Below are positions 36,454-46,987 of a stretch of DNA of 64,000 bases, in pieces; position 1 is the stretch's first letter, and every line of letters starts with the position of its first letter. Source of the stretch: Arthrobacter sp. 260. GTDB taxonomy: Bacteria > Actinomycetota > Actinomycetes > Actinomycetales > Micrococcaceae. The notes under the pieces were generated by a model, which saw only the letters and a list, made by a program, of their open reading frames with translations, was not told the DNA's origin and searched no databases. Location: the NCBI RefSeq assembly GCF_013116745.1, contig NZ_JABFOE010000016.1, positions 18,200 to 82,199 on the forward strand. The letters run 5' to 3'. A program made the position numbers and the translations under genes.

Positions 36454-36469
36454 AACCAATCTATTGGTT
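36454..36469. promoter_or_regulatory. Palindromic operator candidate in the tartrate-gene spacer
   Basis: AACCAATCTATTGGTT is a perfect 7-bp inverted repeat around CT, 88 bp upstream of the carrier start. A second palindrome, ATAGGCGCAGCCTAT, lies at 36504-36518, 49 bp away centre to centre. Both fall between divergent genes of one pathway. Confidence 0.6.
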
Positions 36470-36503
36470 CTGCGATCTGCCGCCTCTGGAGTTGCGGCCA
36501 TAG

Positions 36504-36518
36504 ATAGGCGCAGCCTAT
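36504..36518. promoter_or_regulatory. Second palindromic operator candidate
   Basis: ATAGGC-GCA-GCCTAT, perfect arms. It is nearer to the tartrate dehydrogenase promoter and might be a second binding site of the LysR regulator, although the half-sites differ from those of the first palindrome. Confidence 0.5.
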
Positions 36519-36630
36519 GTGTCGTATCAGATCTGGGTCTTGGACGCAGCACATGATGTACCGCTCTACTGGAGGTAGGCAGCCTTCGTGACATACCCGT
36601 TCGCTGCACACCACTGCCTAGGAGACTTTG

Positions 36631-37728
36631 ATGAGCGCCACCCAGACTTTCAGAATCGCTGCTATCCCAGCTGACGGCGTCGGGAAGGAAGTGGTGACAG
36701 CCGGACAACGTGTCCTCGATGCTCTGGCGGAGCACTCCTCGGGGCGGTTCGCTTTCGAGTGGACCGAGTTTCCCTGGGGCTGTGGCTATCACGCGGAAAC
36801 CGGAAAGATGATGGCCGACGACGGCCTGGAAATCCTGCAGGATTTCGATGCAATCTACTTTGGGGCAGTGGGTTGGGACAATGTGCCCGACCACATCAGC
36901 CTGTGGGGCTTGCGGCTGAATATCACCCAGAACTTCGACCAGTGGGCGAATATCCGGCCCGTGCGGTTCCTGCCTGGAATCCAGTCGCCACTGCGGAAGG
37001 CCGACCACACCGAGCTGGATTGGGTGGTTGTCCGGGAAAACAGCGAGGGTGAATATGCCGGGCTCGGCGGGCGTAATCTCAGCGGCCGGGGCCCGGGAAA
37101 CGAGATTGCCATTCAGTCCTCCCTGTTCACGGAGAAGGGCTGTGAGCGGATCATGCGGTTTGCGTTTGATCTGGCGCGAACCCGCACGGTGAAGAAGGTT
37201 TCAAGTGTCACCAAGTCGAATGCTCAGCAGTACGGGATGGTGCTGTGGGATGAAACGTTCAGGCGGGTGGCACTGGACTACCCGGATGTGCTGACCGAGA
37301 GCGTTCTGGTCGACGCGATGAGTGCGAAGTTCATTCTGCGCCCCGAGGAACTCTCAGTGGTGGTGGCCTCCAACCTGAATGCGGACATCCTTTCGGATCT
37401 GGGGTCGGCCCTCGCGGGTAGCCTGGGGCTGGCTGCAAGCGCGAATCTCAACCCGGAACGTCGCTTTCCCTCAATGTTTGAGCCGGTGCACGGTTCCGCT
37501 CCGGATATTGCGGGTGAGGGAATCAGCAACCCCATCGGGGCAATCGCCAGCGCCGCTTTGATGCTTGACCACTTTGGACTGAGCGAGGAAGCCCGGCAGG
37601 TGGAAGCAGCGATCGAGCAGACCACCGCGGCAGGGTTCCTGACGAGGGATGTCGGCGGTACAGCGACCACTGAGGAAGTCACCGAGGCGATTGTGAAGGC
37701 ACTCGTCGGTTCCCTCGCCCCGCACTAG
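36631..37728 (+). CDS. ttuC: Tartrate/D-malate dehydrogenase
   Basis: 365 residues from the ATG at 36631, GGAGA upstream. A beta-decarboxylating dehydrogenase related to isopropylmalate and isocitrate dehydrogenases: substrate arginines in NIRPVRFLPG, VVRENSEGEYAG, catalytic lysine in SSVTKSNAQQYG, metal aspartates in VDAMSAKFILRP and SNLNADILSDLGSALAG, and the cofactor segment EPVHGSAPDIAG. NAD is more likely than NADP. It oxidises tartrate to oxaloglycolate or D-malate to pyruvate and CO2; the two cannot be separated from sequence alone. Confidence 0.92.
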   Translation: MSATQTFRIAAIPADGVGKEVVTAGQRVLDALAEHSSGRFAFEWTEFPWGCGYHAETGKMMADDGLEILQDFDAIYFGAVGWDNVPDHISLWGLRLNITQNFDQWANIRPVRFLPGIQSPLRKADHTELDWVVVRENSEGEYAGLGGRNLSGRGPGNEIAIQSSLFTEKGCERIMRFAFDLARTRTVKKVSSVTKSNAQQYGMVLWDETFRRVALDYPDVLTESVLVDAMSAKFILRPEELSVVVASNLNADILSDLGSALAGSLGLAASANLNPERRFPSMFEPVHGSAPDIAGEGISNPIGAIASAALMLDHFGLSEEARQVEAAIEQTTAAGFLTRDVGGTATTEEVTEAIVKALVGSLAPH

Positions 37729-37742
37729 GAGGCTGCGCAGCG

Positions 37743-38399
37743 CTAGTGAACCGCGAGTTCGATCGTCAGGACTGCCAGGCCCAGTGCGGTCATGATTGCC
37801 AGAACCTTGAGCTTTGACCATCGGCTGACGTTGAGCCGCCGGACCGCAGCAAGGGTCACGACGACAAGCGTGACGATGAGCGAGATGGAGATCAGCCGAA
37901 GTGCAGGACCCAAATCGATGACCTGAAGGGCGCTCAGACCCAGAATCGCCAACGGCGTCGCGATCACCGAAAGCGAGCCGAAGCTGACGTGCATCAGATG
38001 ACGCAACTCTCCACGCGTGGGTAGTGAACTTTCCCTGACCATGTGGGCGATAAGGTCGGCAACAAATACGGCCATCAACGTTCCGAGCACGGTGAGGAGA
38101 AGCGCGACGACGGCCCTGCCCACACTGAGGTGGACTGCGTCTCGTTCTGTCGCGATGACGACGGCAAGAGCCGTGAATGTGACGTACACGCGCTCCTTGA
38201 GTGCCTCGGACCTCTGGTGGGGTGTCGGGCTGTGGTCGGCTGTCGATGGGGCGCCGTTCTTGTGCGGCTCGGTGTTCACAGGTTGAGGGTACAGCTCGCC
38301 CTGTCCGACGTCCGGGATTCCTCCCTCTGGGTTGGCTTCTGATGATCGGATGCGCGAGCTCAACTCATTCGAATATCTGTTCGAGAGATTTGTCCACAT
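37743..38399 (-). CDS. Membrane protein of unknown function
   Basis: Up to 218 residues, with four or five helices in the C-terminal 150 (VVALLLTVLGTLMAVFVADLI, VIATPLAILGLSALQVI, LISISLIVTLVVVTLA, MTALGLAVLTIELAV). The first 65 residues are hydrophilic; a GTG at 38279 would remove 40 of them, and no clear ribosome-binding site decides between the starts. No family recognised. Convergent with tartrate dehydrogenase, 14 bp apart. Confidence 0.68.
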   Translation of the reverse strand: MWTNLSNRYSNELSSRIRSSEANPEGGIPDVGQGELYPQPVNTEPHKNGAPSTADHSPTPHQRSEALKERVYVTFTALAVVIATERDAVHLSVGRAVVALLLTVLGTLMAVFVADLIAHMVRESSLPTRGELRHLMHVSFGSLSVIATPLAILGLSALQVIDLGPALRLISISLIVTLVVVTLAAVRRLNVSRWSKLKVLAIMTALGLAVLTIELAVH

Positions 38400-38447
38400 A
38401 GCCTGTAAATCCGCAGGAATGTCGGTGCGGTTTGGGACAATAGAGGT

Positions 38448-40295
38448 ATGGAAGGCAGTACAGCTCCATCACCGCAACGGACGGGAATCCCCTCCCGGGT
38501 GGCCGCCCCGCGCGGCGGTGCTGGTCCGGTAGGCGGGCCCGACGGCGGCGCCTCCACCTTTGCCTCTGCATCTGTCTCTGCATCTGTCGGGACTACTTCT
38601 CGGGCTGGTGCCGCTGCCTCGTCACCGGTCTCTGACTATGCGTCCTCGCCAGCCGGTGCTGCTCTCTTGGGGCCCCGGCCCGTTGGCCCCGATCGCAATC
38701 GCGGTGGCGGTGAATCTACCCCAGCTACCCGGTCCGGCAGTCCCAGTCGCAGTCGCGGCGAATCTCCCGCAGCTACCCTGTCCTTCCGTCGCAGTGAATC
38801 TTCCGTTCGGGAGCTGGCCGAAGCCCTCCACTCCCTGCGGCCAGCCGGTGATGCGGCGGGGCTGATTGATCAGTTGCGGGAACTCGAGGATCTGAAGTCC
38901 GCGATCGCGGGCGTCCAGGCGCGGATCACGGTGGCTGTCGACGTGGCCGAACGCCAGGCCCAGGCCGACGCCGGTGTTCCCGCTGGGGAGCAGGGCAAGG
39001 GTATAAGCGCGCAGATCGCGTTGGCCCGCCGTGAGTCCCCGTCCCGGGGTAGCCGGCTCCTCGGCCTCGCACGGGCTTTGGTCACGGAAATGCCCCACAC
39101 GTTGGCGGCGTTGCATTGTGGCCAGTTGAATGAGTGGCGGGCGACCCTGTTGGTGAAGGAAACCGCGTGCCTGTCCGCTGAGGACCGGGCAGCGGTCGAT
39201 GAGGAACTCGCCCCGGATACGGGGACGTTCGAGGGGCGTGGGGATAAGGCGATTGTCGCGGCGGTGAAGGCCGCCTCGTATCGGAGGGATCCCCGGTCGG
39301 TGGTGAACCGTGCCGCCCGGGCGGTGACGGAACGGTCCGTGAGTATCCGTCCCGCACCGGACACCATGGCCTACCTCACCGCCCTGCTCCCCGTGAAGGA
39401 AGCAGTTGGCACCTATGCTGCCCTGTCCCGTCACGCGGACACTACCCGGGCCGCTGGCGACCCGAGGTCTCGGGGTCAGGTGATGGCTGACACTCTGGTT
39501 GAACGTGTCACCGGGGTCCCCGGGGGCGTCAGCCGGGTCGAGTTGCAGCTCATCATGACCGACCGTGCCCTCTTCCAAGGCGACAGCGAACCCGCCCGGA
39601 TTCCCGGCTACGGCATCGTCGGCTCCCACTGGGCACGCACCCTCCTCCAAACAGCGAAAACTACCGGCAGAACAACCGACGTGAGTACTAGCGATCCCGG
39701 GCCTGCCAGAACCGGCCAGGGCCCCACCGCCACAACTGACCCGGCCGTCGACCCAGCCACTGGATCCGCACCAGCTCCTCCCACCCCGACCGTCGTCGAT
39801 CCGGCCGGGAACAGCGTCGACCCTGCACCCCATGCTTTCGATGTGTGGTTGCGTCGGCTTTATACTGCGCCGTCGACCGGGGAGTTGGTGGCGATGGATT
39901 CCAGCGCCCGGCTCTTCACCAGAGCTCAACGACGGTTCATCACCGCCCGCGACGACACCTGCCGGACTCCGTACTGTGATGCCCCGATCCGCCACTTCGA
40001 CCACATCGTGCCCTGGCACCGTGGCGGACCCACCACGATCACCAACGGGGCAGGACTCTGCGAAGCGTGCAATCACACCAAAGAACACCCCGGCTGGACA
40101 GCCCAAACAGTCCCCGGATCAAGACCACAAACACGCCCCCGACACACCTTCAGCATCACCACGCCCACCGGTCACACCTACCACTCCACCGCACCACCCC
40201 TACCCGGCACCGGAGCTGGCGCCGCAGCTGGCACTGGAGCGACAATCGAGCGGGCACAGGTCAAAGGCCTCAAGCAGGTCAGGTCGCGACCCTAA
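38448..40295 (+). CDS. DUF222/HNH endonuclease (13E12 type), intact
   Basis: 615 residues. A Ser/Gly/Pro-rich region fills the first 110 residues, DUF222 runs about 120-400 ([16 protein letters not shown], LTPxx-like [14 protein letters not shown]), and the HNH nuclease at about 500-560 has [23 protein letters not shown] and [14 protein letters not shown]. It is of the same family as the split gene at 7.5-10.8 kb but clearly different in sequence. These multicopy genes spread in actinobacteria; their role is unsettled. Confidence 0.9.
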   Translation: MEGSTAPSPQRTGIPSRVAAPRGGAGPVGGPDGGASTFASASVSASVGTTSRAGAAASSPVSDYASSPAGAALLGPRPVGPDRNRGGGESTPATRSGSPSRSRGESPAATLSFRRSESSVRELAEALHSLRPAGDAAGLIDQLRELEDLKSAIAGVQARITVAVDVAERQAQADAGVPAGEQGKGISAQIALARRESPSRGSRLLGLARALVTEMPHTLAALHCGQLNEWRATLLVKETACLSAEDRAAVDEELAPDTGTFEGRGDKAIVAAVKAASYRRDPRSVVNRAARAVTERSVSIRPAPDTMAYLTALLPVKEAVGTYAALSRHADTTRAAGDPRSRGQVMADTLVERVTGVPGGVSRVELQLIMTDRALFQGDSEPARIPGYGIVGSHWARTLLQTAKTTGRTTDVSTSDPGPARTGQGPTATTDPAVDPATGSAPAPPTPTVVDPAGNSVDPAPHAFDVWLRRLYTAPSTGELVAMDSSARLFTRAQRRFITARDDTCRTPYCDAPIRHFDHIVPWHRGGPTTITNGAGLCEACNHTKEHPGWTAQTVPGSRPQTRPRHTFSITTPTGHTYHSTAPPLPGTGAGAAAGTGATIERAQVKGLKQVRSRP

Positions 40296-40396
40296 CCACC
40301 CAGGCAGGACAATCACCCAGCACGACTATCACCGTCGCGCGACCCTCACCGCGTCGCGACATCGCCGGATAAGGGAACGCAGCAGTCCCCACCACG

Positions 40397-40438
40397 GAGC
40401 GGCCTGAGCACGGTGCGGCCTGAACACTGAGCGGCCTA
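40397..40438 (+). repeat. Three GCGGCCT motifs at 16-bp period
   Basis: GCGGCCT occurs at 40399, 40415 and 40431, inside longer similar units such as GAGCGGCCTGAGCAC and GTGCGGCCTGAACACT. They sit in the 296-bp spacer after the HNH gene; otherwise that spacer shows nothing recognisable. Confidence 0.7.
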
Positions 40439-40591
40439 AATAGGGTGCGAGGGAACAGGAGGTGCGGCATGAGCACGACGCCGTCTGACCATCACCGGGC
40501 TAGTAGTCTTGGAAGCCAGACAACGGAACTTCGACTTATAGATGTGCAAACGTCCTCCCACTGAAACGTCCGCACTGACCAGGAGGATGCA

Positions 40592-41275
40592 ATGACGGCA
40601 ACCGCAACCGCGACCACTGCTGACGAAGTTCTTGCCGAACTCGCTGCGCTCGAAGACCCGAAGATCAAAGCGGTGAACGAACGCCATGGTGACGATCACG
40701 CGGTCAACCTTGGAAAGCTCCGGGCAGTCGCAAAGAAGCTCAAGACCCAGCAGGATCTTGCCCGCGACCTCTGGGCTACCGGTGACACGGCTGCTCGTCT
40801 GGTAGCTCTGCTGATCTGTCGGCCGAAGGCCTTCGAACGCGACGAACTCAATGCGATGCTCCGCGAAGCCCGCGCACCGAAGGTGCACGACTGGCTGGTG
40901 AACTACGTGGTCAAGAAGAGTCCTCACTCCGAAGACCTCCGGCTCGCCTGGTCAGCTGATCCTGACCCGGTCGTGGCAAGCGCAGGATGGGCCCTGACCT
41001 CGGAGCGAGTGATCAAAGAACCCGACACTCTGGACCTCCCAGGATTGCTCGATGTCATCGAAGCGCAAATGAAGGAAGCCCCCGACCGCCTGCAATGGGC
41101 CATGAATCAGTGTCTGGCCATGATCGGTATCGAACACTCCGCGTATCGTGCCCGCGCTCTCGCTATCGGTGAGCGCCTGGAGGTACTAAAGGACTATCCC
41201 ACTCCCCCAAACTGCACCTCGCCCTTCGCGCCGAGCTGGATCAACGAGATGGTCAGCCGGCAAGTGAGCAAATGA
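40592..41275 (+). CDS. DNA alkylation repair (AlkD-related) family protein
   Basis: 227 residues of helical HEAT-like repeats: VNLGKLRAVAKKLKTQQDLARDLW, LVALLICRPKAFERDEL, and WAMNQCLAMIGIEHSAYRARAL. This matches the large AlkD-like family in which the groove binds alkylated DNA or other partners. The sub-type differs from the shortened gene at 18812. GGAGGA lies 6 bp ahead of the ATG. It ends in a shared terminator with nrdF. Confidence 0.8.
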   Translation: MTATATATTADEVLAELAALEDPKIKAVNERHGDDHAVNLGKLRAVAKKLKTQQDLARDLWATGDTAARLVALLICRPKAFERDELNAMLREARAPKVHDWLVNYVVKKSPHSEDLRLAWSADPDPVVASAGWALTSERVIKEPDTLDLPGLLDVIEAQMKEAPDRLQWAMNQCLAMIGIEHSAYRARALAIGERLEVLKDYPTPPNCTSPFAPSWINEMVSRQVSK

Positions 41276-41276
41276 C

Positions 41277-41314
41277 AAATGGCCCCCGAACGCATCAGCG
41301 TTCGAGGGCCATTT
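41277..41314. terminator. Bidirectional intrinsic terminator
   Basis: AAATGGCCC-CGAACGC pairs with GCGTTCG-GGGCCATTT around ATCA, with one unpaired base in each arm; A and T runs at both ends serve the AlkD-like gene and the convergent nrdF. Confidence 0.9.
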
Positions 41315-41344
41315 GATCAGCTCATGAGTTAGAGAAAGAAGAGA

Positions 41345-42328
<984 letters not shown>

Positions 42329-42410
42329 TCAATGGTGGGTTGGTTCTTAGTTAAAGCGTACGACGACGGGCGAGCACCCGCCGTCGTACTGGTTGTTCTG
42401 AAGCAGCTGG

Positions 42411-44582
42411 TTACAGCATGCAGCTAACGCAACCGTCTACCTCGGTCCCTTCCAGCGCGAGCTGGCGAAGACGGATGTAGTAGATGGTCTTGATGCCCTT
42501 GCGCCAGGCGTAGATCTGAGCCTTGTTGATGTCACGAGTGGTGGCGGTGTCCTTGAAGAACAACGTCAACGACAGACCCTGATCCACGTGCTGCGTTGCC
42601 GCAGCATAGGTGTCAATGATCTTCTCGAAGCCCAGCTCGTACGCATCCTCGTAGTACTCGAGGTTGTCGTTCGTCAGGTAGGGAGCCGGGTAGTACACGC
42701 GGCCCAGCTTGCCTTCCTTGCGGATCTCGATCTTCGATGCCACCGGGTGAATCGACGACGTGGAGTTGTTGATGTAGCTGATCGATCCGGTCGGCGGCAC
42801 AGCCTGCAGGTTCTGGTTGTAGATGCCGTGCTCCATGACCGAAGCCTTCAGTGCACTCCAGTCTTCCTGGGTAGGAATGTGGATGTGCTTGAACAGCTCA
42901 GCAACCTTCTCGGTCTGGGGAACCCATTCCTGGTTGGTGTACTTGTCGAAGAACTCGCCGGTGGCGTACTTGGACCTCTCGAACCCACCGAACGTGGTGC
43001 CCGTCTGGATCGCCAGCAGGTTGGATGCCCGCACTGCGTGATAGACCACCGAGTAGAAGTAGATGTTGGTGAAGTCCAGGCCCTCTTCGGAGCCGTAGTG
43101 GACCCGCTCCCGCGCCAGGTAACCGTGCAGGTTCATCTGACCCAGGCCAATGGCATGGCTCTGGTCGTTGCCACGGGCGATCGAAGGCACCGAGGTGATG
43201 TTGGACATGTCAGACACTGCCGACAGCGACCGGATGGCCGTTTCGATGGTCAGACCGAAGTCCGGCGAATCCATGGTCTTCGCGATGTTCAGCGAACCCA
43301 GGTTGCAGGAGATGTCCTTGCCAGTCTCGTCGTAGGACAGGTCATCGTGGTACGTGGTGGGCTGCGAAACCTGAAGGATCTCGGAGCACAGGTTCGACAT
43401 GATGATCTTGCCGTCGATCGGGTTGGCCCGGTTCACGGTGTCCTCGAACATGATGTACGGGTAGCCCGACTCGAACTGGATCTCCGCTAGAGTCTGGAAG
43501 AAGTCGCGAGCCTTGATCTTGGTCTTCTTGATCCGGGCGTCGTCAACCATCTCGTAGTACTTCTCGGTGACCGAGACGTCGGAGAACGGCATGCCGTACA
43601 CCTTCTCGACGTCGTAGGGCGAGAACAGGTACATGTCCTCATCCTTCTTGGCCAGCTCGAAGGTGATGTCCGGGATCACAACGCCGAGCGACAGGGTCTT
43701 GATCCGGATCTTCTCGTCGGCGTTCTCCCGCTTGGTGTCGAGGAAGCGGTAGATGTCCGGGTGGTGGGCGTGCAGGTACACAGCACCGGCACCCTGACGG
43801 GCACCGAGCTGGTTGGCGTAGGAGAAGCTGTCCTCGAGAAGCTTCATCACGGGGATCACGCCTGAGGACTGGTTCTCGATCTGCTTGATCGGCGCACCAA
43901 CTTCGCGGATGTTGGTCAGCGCGAACGCCACTCCGCCGCCCCGCTTGGACAGCTGCAGCGCGGAGTTGATGGACCGGCCGATGGACTCCATGTTGTCTTC
44001 GATGCGAAGAAGGAAGCAGGAAACCAGTTCGCCACGCTGGCGCTTGCCGGCGTTGAGGAAGGTGGGGGTGGCCGGCTGGAAACGTCCCTCGATGATCTCG
44101 TCGACCATCTGGAGCGCGAGCTGCTGGTCGCCGCGGGCCAGGTGGAGTGCCACCATGCACACACGATCTTCGTAGCGCTCCAGGAAACGCTTGCCGTCGA
44201 ATGTCTTCAGCGTGTAGGAGGTGTAGAACTTGAAGGCGCCCAGGAAGGTCTCGAAGCGGAACTTCTTGTTGTAGGCGCGCTTGTAGAGGTCGCGGATGAA
44301 GTTCATCGAGTACTGGTCGAGGGTTTCCCGCTCGTAGTACTCGTTCTTCACGAGGTAGTCGAGCTTCTCCTCGAGGTCGTGGAAGAACACGGTGTTGTTA
44401 TTGACGTGCTGCAGGAAGTACTGGTGTGCAGCCTCGCGGTCGGCCTCGAACTGGATCTCTCCGTTGGGGCCGTACAGGTTCAGCATGGCGTTGAGCTCGT
44501 GATAGCCCATGCCATGGAAACGCTCTAGCTGAGGTGCGGCGGTGCCGCCTGCTCCCTTTGTCTCTGTCTCTGCAACAGTCAT
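42411..44582 (-). CDS. nrdE: Class Ib ribonucleoside-diphosphate reductase alpha subunit
   Basis: 723 residues from the ATG at 44582, which overlaps the nrdI stop as ATGA; an upstream TTG is unlikely. Catalytic region with SNLCSEILQ (active cysteine) and NLGSLNIA, radical-transfer tyrosines in the C-terminal third, and the tail redox pair CVSC reduced by NrdH. No N-terminal ATP-cone, as expected for NrdE. It reduces ribonucleoside diphosphates. Confidence 0.97.
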   Translation of the reverse strand: MTVAETETKGAGGTAAPQLERFHGMGYHELNAMLNLYGPNGEIQFEADREAAHQYFLQHVNNNTVFFHDLEEKLDYLVKNEYYERETLDQYSMNFIRDLYKRAYNKKFRFETFLGAFKFYTSYTLKTFDGKRFLERYEDRVCMVALHLARGDQQLALQMVDEIIEGRFQPATPTFLNAGKRQRGELVSCFLLRIEDNMESIGRSINSALQLSKRGGGVAFALTNIREVGAPIKQIENQSSGVIPVMKLLEDSFSYANQLGARQGAGAVYLHAHHPDIYRFLDTKRENADEKIRIKTLSLGVVIPDITFELAKKDEDMYLFSPYDVEKVYGMPFSDVSVTEKYYEMVDDARIKKTKIKARDFFQTLAEIQFESGYPYIMFEDTVNRANPIDGKIIMSNLCSEILQVSQPTTYHDDLSYDETGKDISCNLGSLNIAKTMDSPDFGLTIETAIRSLSAVSDMSNITSVPSIARGNDQSHAIGLGQMNLHGYLARERVHYGSEEGLDFTNIYFYSVVYHAVRASNLLAIQTGTTFGGFERSKYATGEFFDKYTNQEWVPQTEKVAELFKHIHIPTQEDWSALKASVMEHGIYNQNLQAVPPTGSISYINNSTSSIHPVASKIEIRKEGKLGRVYYPAPYLTNDNLEYYEDAYELGFEKIIDTYAAATQHVDQGLSLTLFFKDTATTRDINKAQIYAWRKGIKTIYYIRLRQLALEGTEVDGCVSCML

Positions 44583-45052
44583 ATCCAAAACGCTTCCAAT
44601 CCTTGGGCTACTCGGTCAACGTCCTCGGACGTTCCCATTAATTCAAATCTGTAAAGAACCGGGACCCCACACTTGGCGGCAATGATGTCCGCCGCCAGGC
44701 AGTAGGTTTCCCCGAAGTTGGTGTTTCCTGCGCCAATCACGCCACGAATCAAGGATCGGTTTCCCTCGTCGTTGAGGAACTTGATTACCTGCTTGGGTAC
44801 GGCGCCCCGCCCGGAGATCCCGCCGTACGTCGGCAGGACCAGCACAAACGGCTGCAGTGCTCTAAGTGTTGGGTCCCGGGTCAGCAGCGGCATCCGTGCC
44901 GACGCCGTCCCTGTGGCCTCATCCAGTTTCTGGACGAACCGGTGGGTGTTATCCGAGGACGAGGAGAAGTAGATGAGCCGGGCATCGGTCACCCCGCCCG
45001 GCTCGCTGTGAGCCGCTGCGGTGGGTGACGTGTGCACTGCTGTAAGGGTCAT
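44579..45052 (-). CDS. nrdI: Class Ib RNR flavodoxin NrdI
   Basis: 157 residues. FMN-binding flavodoxin-like fold: [27 protein letters not shown] and [14 protein letters not shown]. NrdI activates the NrdF manganese cofactor by supplying oxidant. The product starts 25 bp after nrdH and its stop overlaps nrdE. The N-terminal 20 residues are an extension before the fold. Confidence 0.96.
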   Translation of the reverse strand: MTLTAVHTSPTAAAHSEPGGVTDARLIYFSSSSDNTHRFVQKLDEATGTASARMPLLTRDPTLRALQPFVLVLPTYGGISGRGAVPKQVIKFLNDEGNRSLIRGVIGAGNTNFGETYCLAADIIAAKCGVPVLYRFELMGTSEDVDRVAQGLEAFWI

Positions 45053-45077
45053 GATGAAGGACCCACATCCTGTCGAA

Positions 45078-45332
45078 TCAGGCGACCGAGCTGACCGAGG
45101 CCTGGCTGAGTTCAGCCAGTTCGTTGATCTTGTCCGGACGGAAACCCGACCAGTGATCCTGCTCGGTAATGACTACCGGAGCCTGCATGTAGCCCAGTGC
45201 GCGGACACGCTCCAAAGCTGCTGGATCCTGTGAGATATCCACGCTCTGGTAGGTGATGCCCTTCTTGTCCAAGGCCCGGTACGTGGCGTTGCACTGTACG
45301 CATGCTGGCTTGGTATAAACCGTGACGGTCAT
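45078..45332 (-). CDS. nrdH: Glutaredoxin-like redoxin NrdH
   Basis: 84 residues. Active site C11-V-Q-C14, the NrdH type, and the WSGFRPDKI segment that specifies recognition by thioredoxin reductase. It reduces the NrdE tail. First gene of the leftward nrdHIEF operon; GGGGAGAGGG precedes the start. Confidence 0.96.
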   Translation of the reverse strand: MTVTVYTKPACVQCNATYRALDKKGITYQSVDISQDPAALERVRALGYMQAPVVITEQDHWSGFRPDKINELAELSQASVSSVA

Positions 45333-45459
45333 AGTCCCTCTCCCCTTGTAATTCTTGGCTTGTCATCGACGCGTATTCAGGAATTGGCGGGCTGTGAACG
45401 AGGGACTTTCCGGTGGTTCTCCGGGGTGCGTCGCTTGTGCCCGCTATGCCAGCGGTTCG

Positions 45460-45488
45460 ATATATAAATACTACATCTAGTGCAAACC
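45460..45488 (-). promoter_or_regulatory. nrd promoter with NrdR-like box
   Basis: On the plus strand ATACTACATCTAGTGC at 45468-45483 matches most positions of the NrdR box (ACACWATATAWWGTGT type). On the minus strand the same stretch contains TTGCAC and, 15 bp on, TATATA, a plausible -35/-10 for nrdH about 130 bp upstream of its start. A second, usual partner box was not found at three helical turns. In the rest of the 363-bp spacer 45333-45695 I see nothing clear. Confidence 0.55.
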
Positions 45489-45695
45489 TCTGGGTGCGAC
45501 CCCAAGATGATGTATTACAAGTATGTCATTCATCGGGTGGTTCGTCCACAGATAATCCACAATCGGACCCCACGGAAATGCGCGGAAACCCGCTGATCCG
45601 TGGCCGTCGTCCACACCCCTGTGGAGTACTTGCGCACAGGCAAAATACTTCTGTGTCGTGAATCGTCGGCGTGTCGTCTATGCGCCGGAGGTTAA

Positions 45696-46970
45696 CTACC
45701 CGAGGGGCTTCTGCGACAGGATCTGGTCCACGCCCATGCGTCCGTCGCGGAAGGTCATCGAGGCTCCCACCAGGTAGAGCCGCCAGACACGGGCAACTTC
45801 CTCGCCCATCATCCCTACAGCCTGATCCCAGTTGGTCTCGAACCGGTCGTGCCAGGCGTCGATGGTGCGCACATAGTGCTCCCGCATGGCTTCGACACCG
45901 CGGATCTCGAAGCCGGCGTTCTCGATCAGGTTGACGGTGTCGCCCACCGGCCTCATGTGCATGTCGGGCGCAATGAAGGACTCGATGAACGGGCCCCCTC
46001 CGGGGTTCTTGCCGTGCCGTGACATTTGCTGGATCAGCACCTTTCCGCCCGGCCGCACATTGCGGAACAGGGTCGCGGTGTAGGTTCCGTAGTTCTCCTG
46101 GCCAACGTGCTCACCCATTTCCAGCGATGCCACCGCATCGTAGGGTCCGTCATTGACGTCACGGTAGTCCTGGAGCCGGATTTCCACCCGGTCCTGCAGT
46201 CCGCGTTCCGCGATCCGCTGATCGATGAACGCTTTCTGTTCCTTGGAAATGGTGACCCCGGTGACCAAAGCCCCGAAGTGTTCGGCTGCGAACAGGCTTA
46301 GCGAGCCCCAGCCACAGCCGACGTCAAGGAACCGCTGCCCGGGCATCGTGTCGAGACCGATCTTGCGGCACACCTGGTCCAGCTTGTCCCGCTGTGCGTC
46401 CTCAAGCGTGTAGTCAGGATCATCGGAGAGCCAGTAGCCGCAGGAGTAGGCCATGTGGTCGTCGAGGATCAACTGGTAGAAGCTGTTGGACAGGTCGTAG
46501 TGGTGGCTGATGGCGTCCCGGTCGCGGAGCAGGCTGTGCAGCCTGCCCTTGATCTTCGCCTGCGACGCCGGAGCGGGCAGCGGAGGTCCAAAGACTCCCA
46601 GTTCGCGGGCCAGCTTCGTCAGCTGAAGGACCAGCGACGGGGTCAGCTTCGGCATGGTCAGGTCACGTGAGGCGACCACATTCCAGAGATGGGTGAGGGC
46701 GTCGTCGAGTGACCCGGGCACATCGATCTCCCCGGTCACGTACGCCTGCGCGGCACCCAACTCCCCCGGGCTCCACAGCAATCGGCGCAACGCGTTGGCG
46801 CTGTTGATCTGCACTTCGGGCTGACCAACTGGTCCGGCGGTGCTGCCGTCCCAGGCGCGCAGATGCACCGGCAGTTCGCCGCCCACTATCGGATCGAGGA
46901 TCCGCGCGATCTTGCCGGCAATGTCCTGATCGATGCTGGCGGTCTGTCGTGTGGTTTCGGGGTGAGTCAA
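45696..46970 (-). CDS. Cyclopropane-fatty-acid synthase family methyltransferase, divergent copy
   Basis: 424 residues with a TTG start at 46970, chosen for AGGAG 7 bp upstream and because the longer frame reads through the previous gene in a shifted frame. SAM-binding core: RFLDVGCGWGSLSLFAAEHFG, VTGVTISKEQ and SLEMGEHVG. The typical lipid-site motif YIFPGG of cyclopropane synthases is replaced by ESFIAPDMHMRP, so the reaction may not be ring closure. It resembles methyltransferases that add a methyl branch to unsaturated fatty acids. Fourth gene of the operon. Confidence 0.88.
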   Translation of the reverse strand: MTHPETTRQTASIDQDIAGKIARILDPIVGGELPVHLRAWDGSTAGPVGQPEVQINSANALRRLLWSPGELGAAQAYVTGEIDVPGSLDDALTHLWNVVASRDLTMPKLTPSLVLQLTKLARELGVFGPPLPAPASQAKIKGRLHSLLRDRDAISHHYDLSNSFYQLILDDHMAYSCGYWLSDDPDYTLEDAQRDKLDQVCRKIGLDTMPGQRFLDVGCGWGSLSLFAAEHFGALVTGVTISKEQKAFIDQRIAERGLQDRVEIRLQDYRDVNDGPYDAVASLEMGEHVGQENYGTYTATLFRNVRPGGKVLIQQMSRHGKNPGGGPFIESFIAPDMHMRPVGDTVNLIENAGFEIRGVEAMREHYVRTIDAWHDRFETNWDQAVGMMGEEVARVWRLYLVGASMTFRDGRMGVDQILSQKPLG

Positions 46971-46987
46971 GGGAATGCTCCTGATGG

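Noticed and set aside
38622..40106. 494-residue open frame opposite the DUF222/HNH gene
   Set aside because: Shadow of a repetitive GC-rich gene; the sense frame has DUF222 and HNH motifs, the antisense frame has none.
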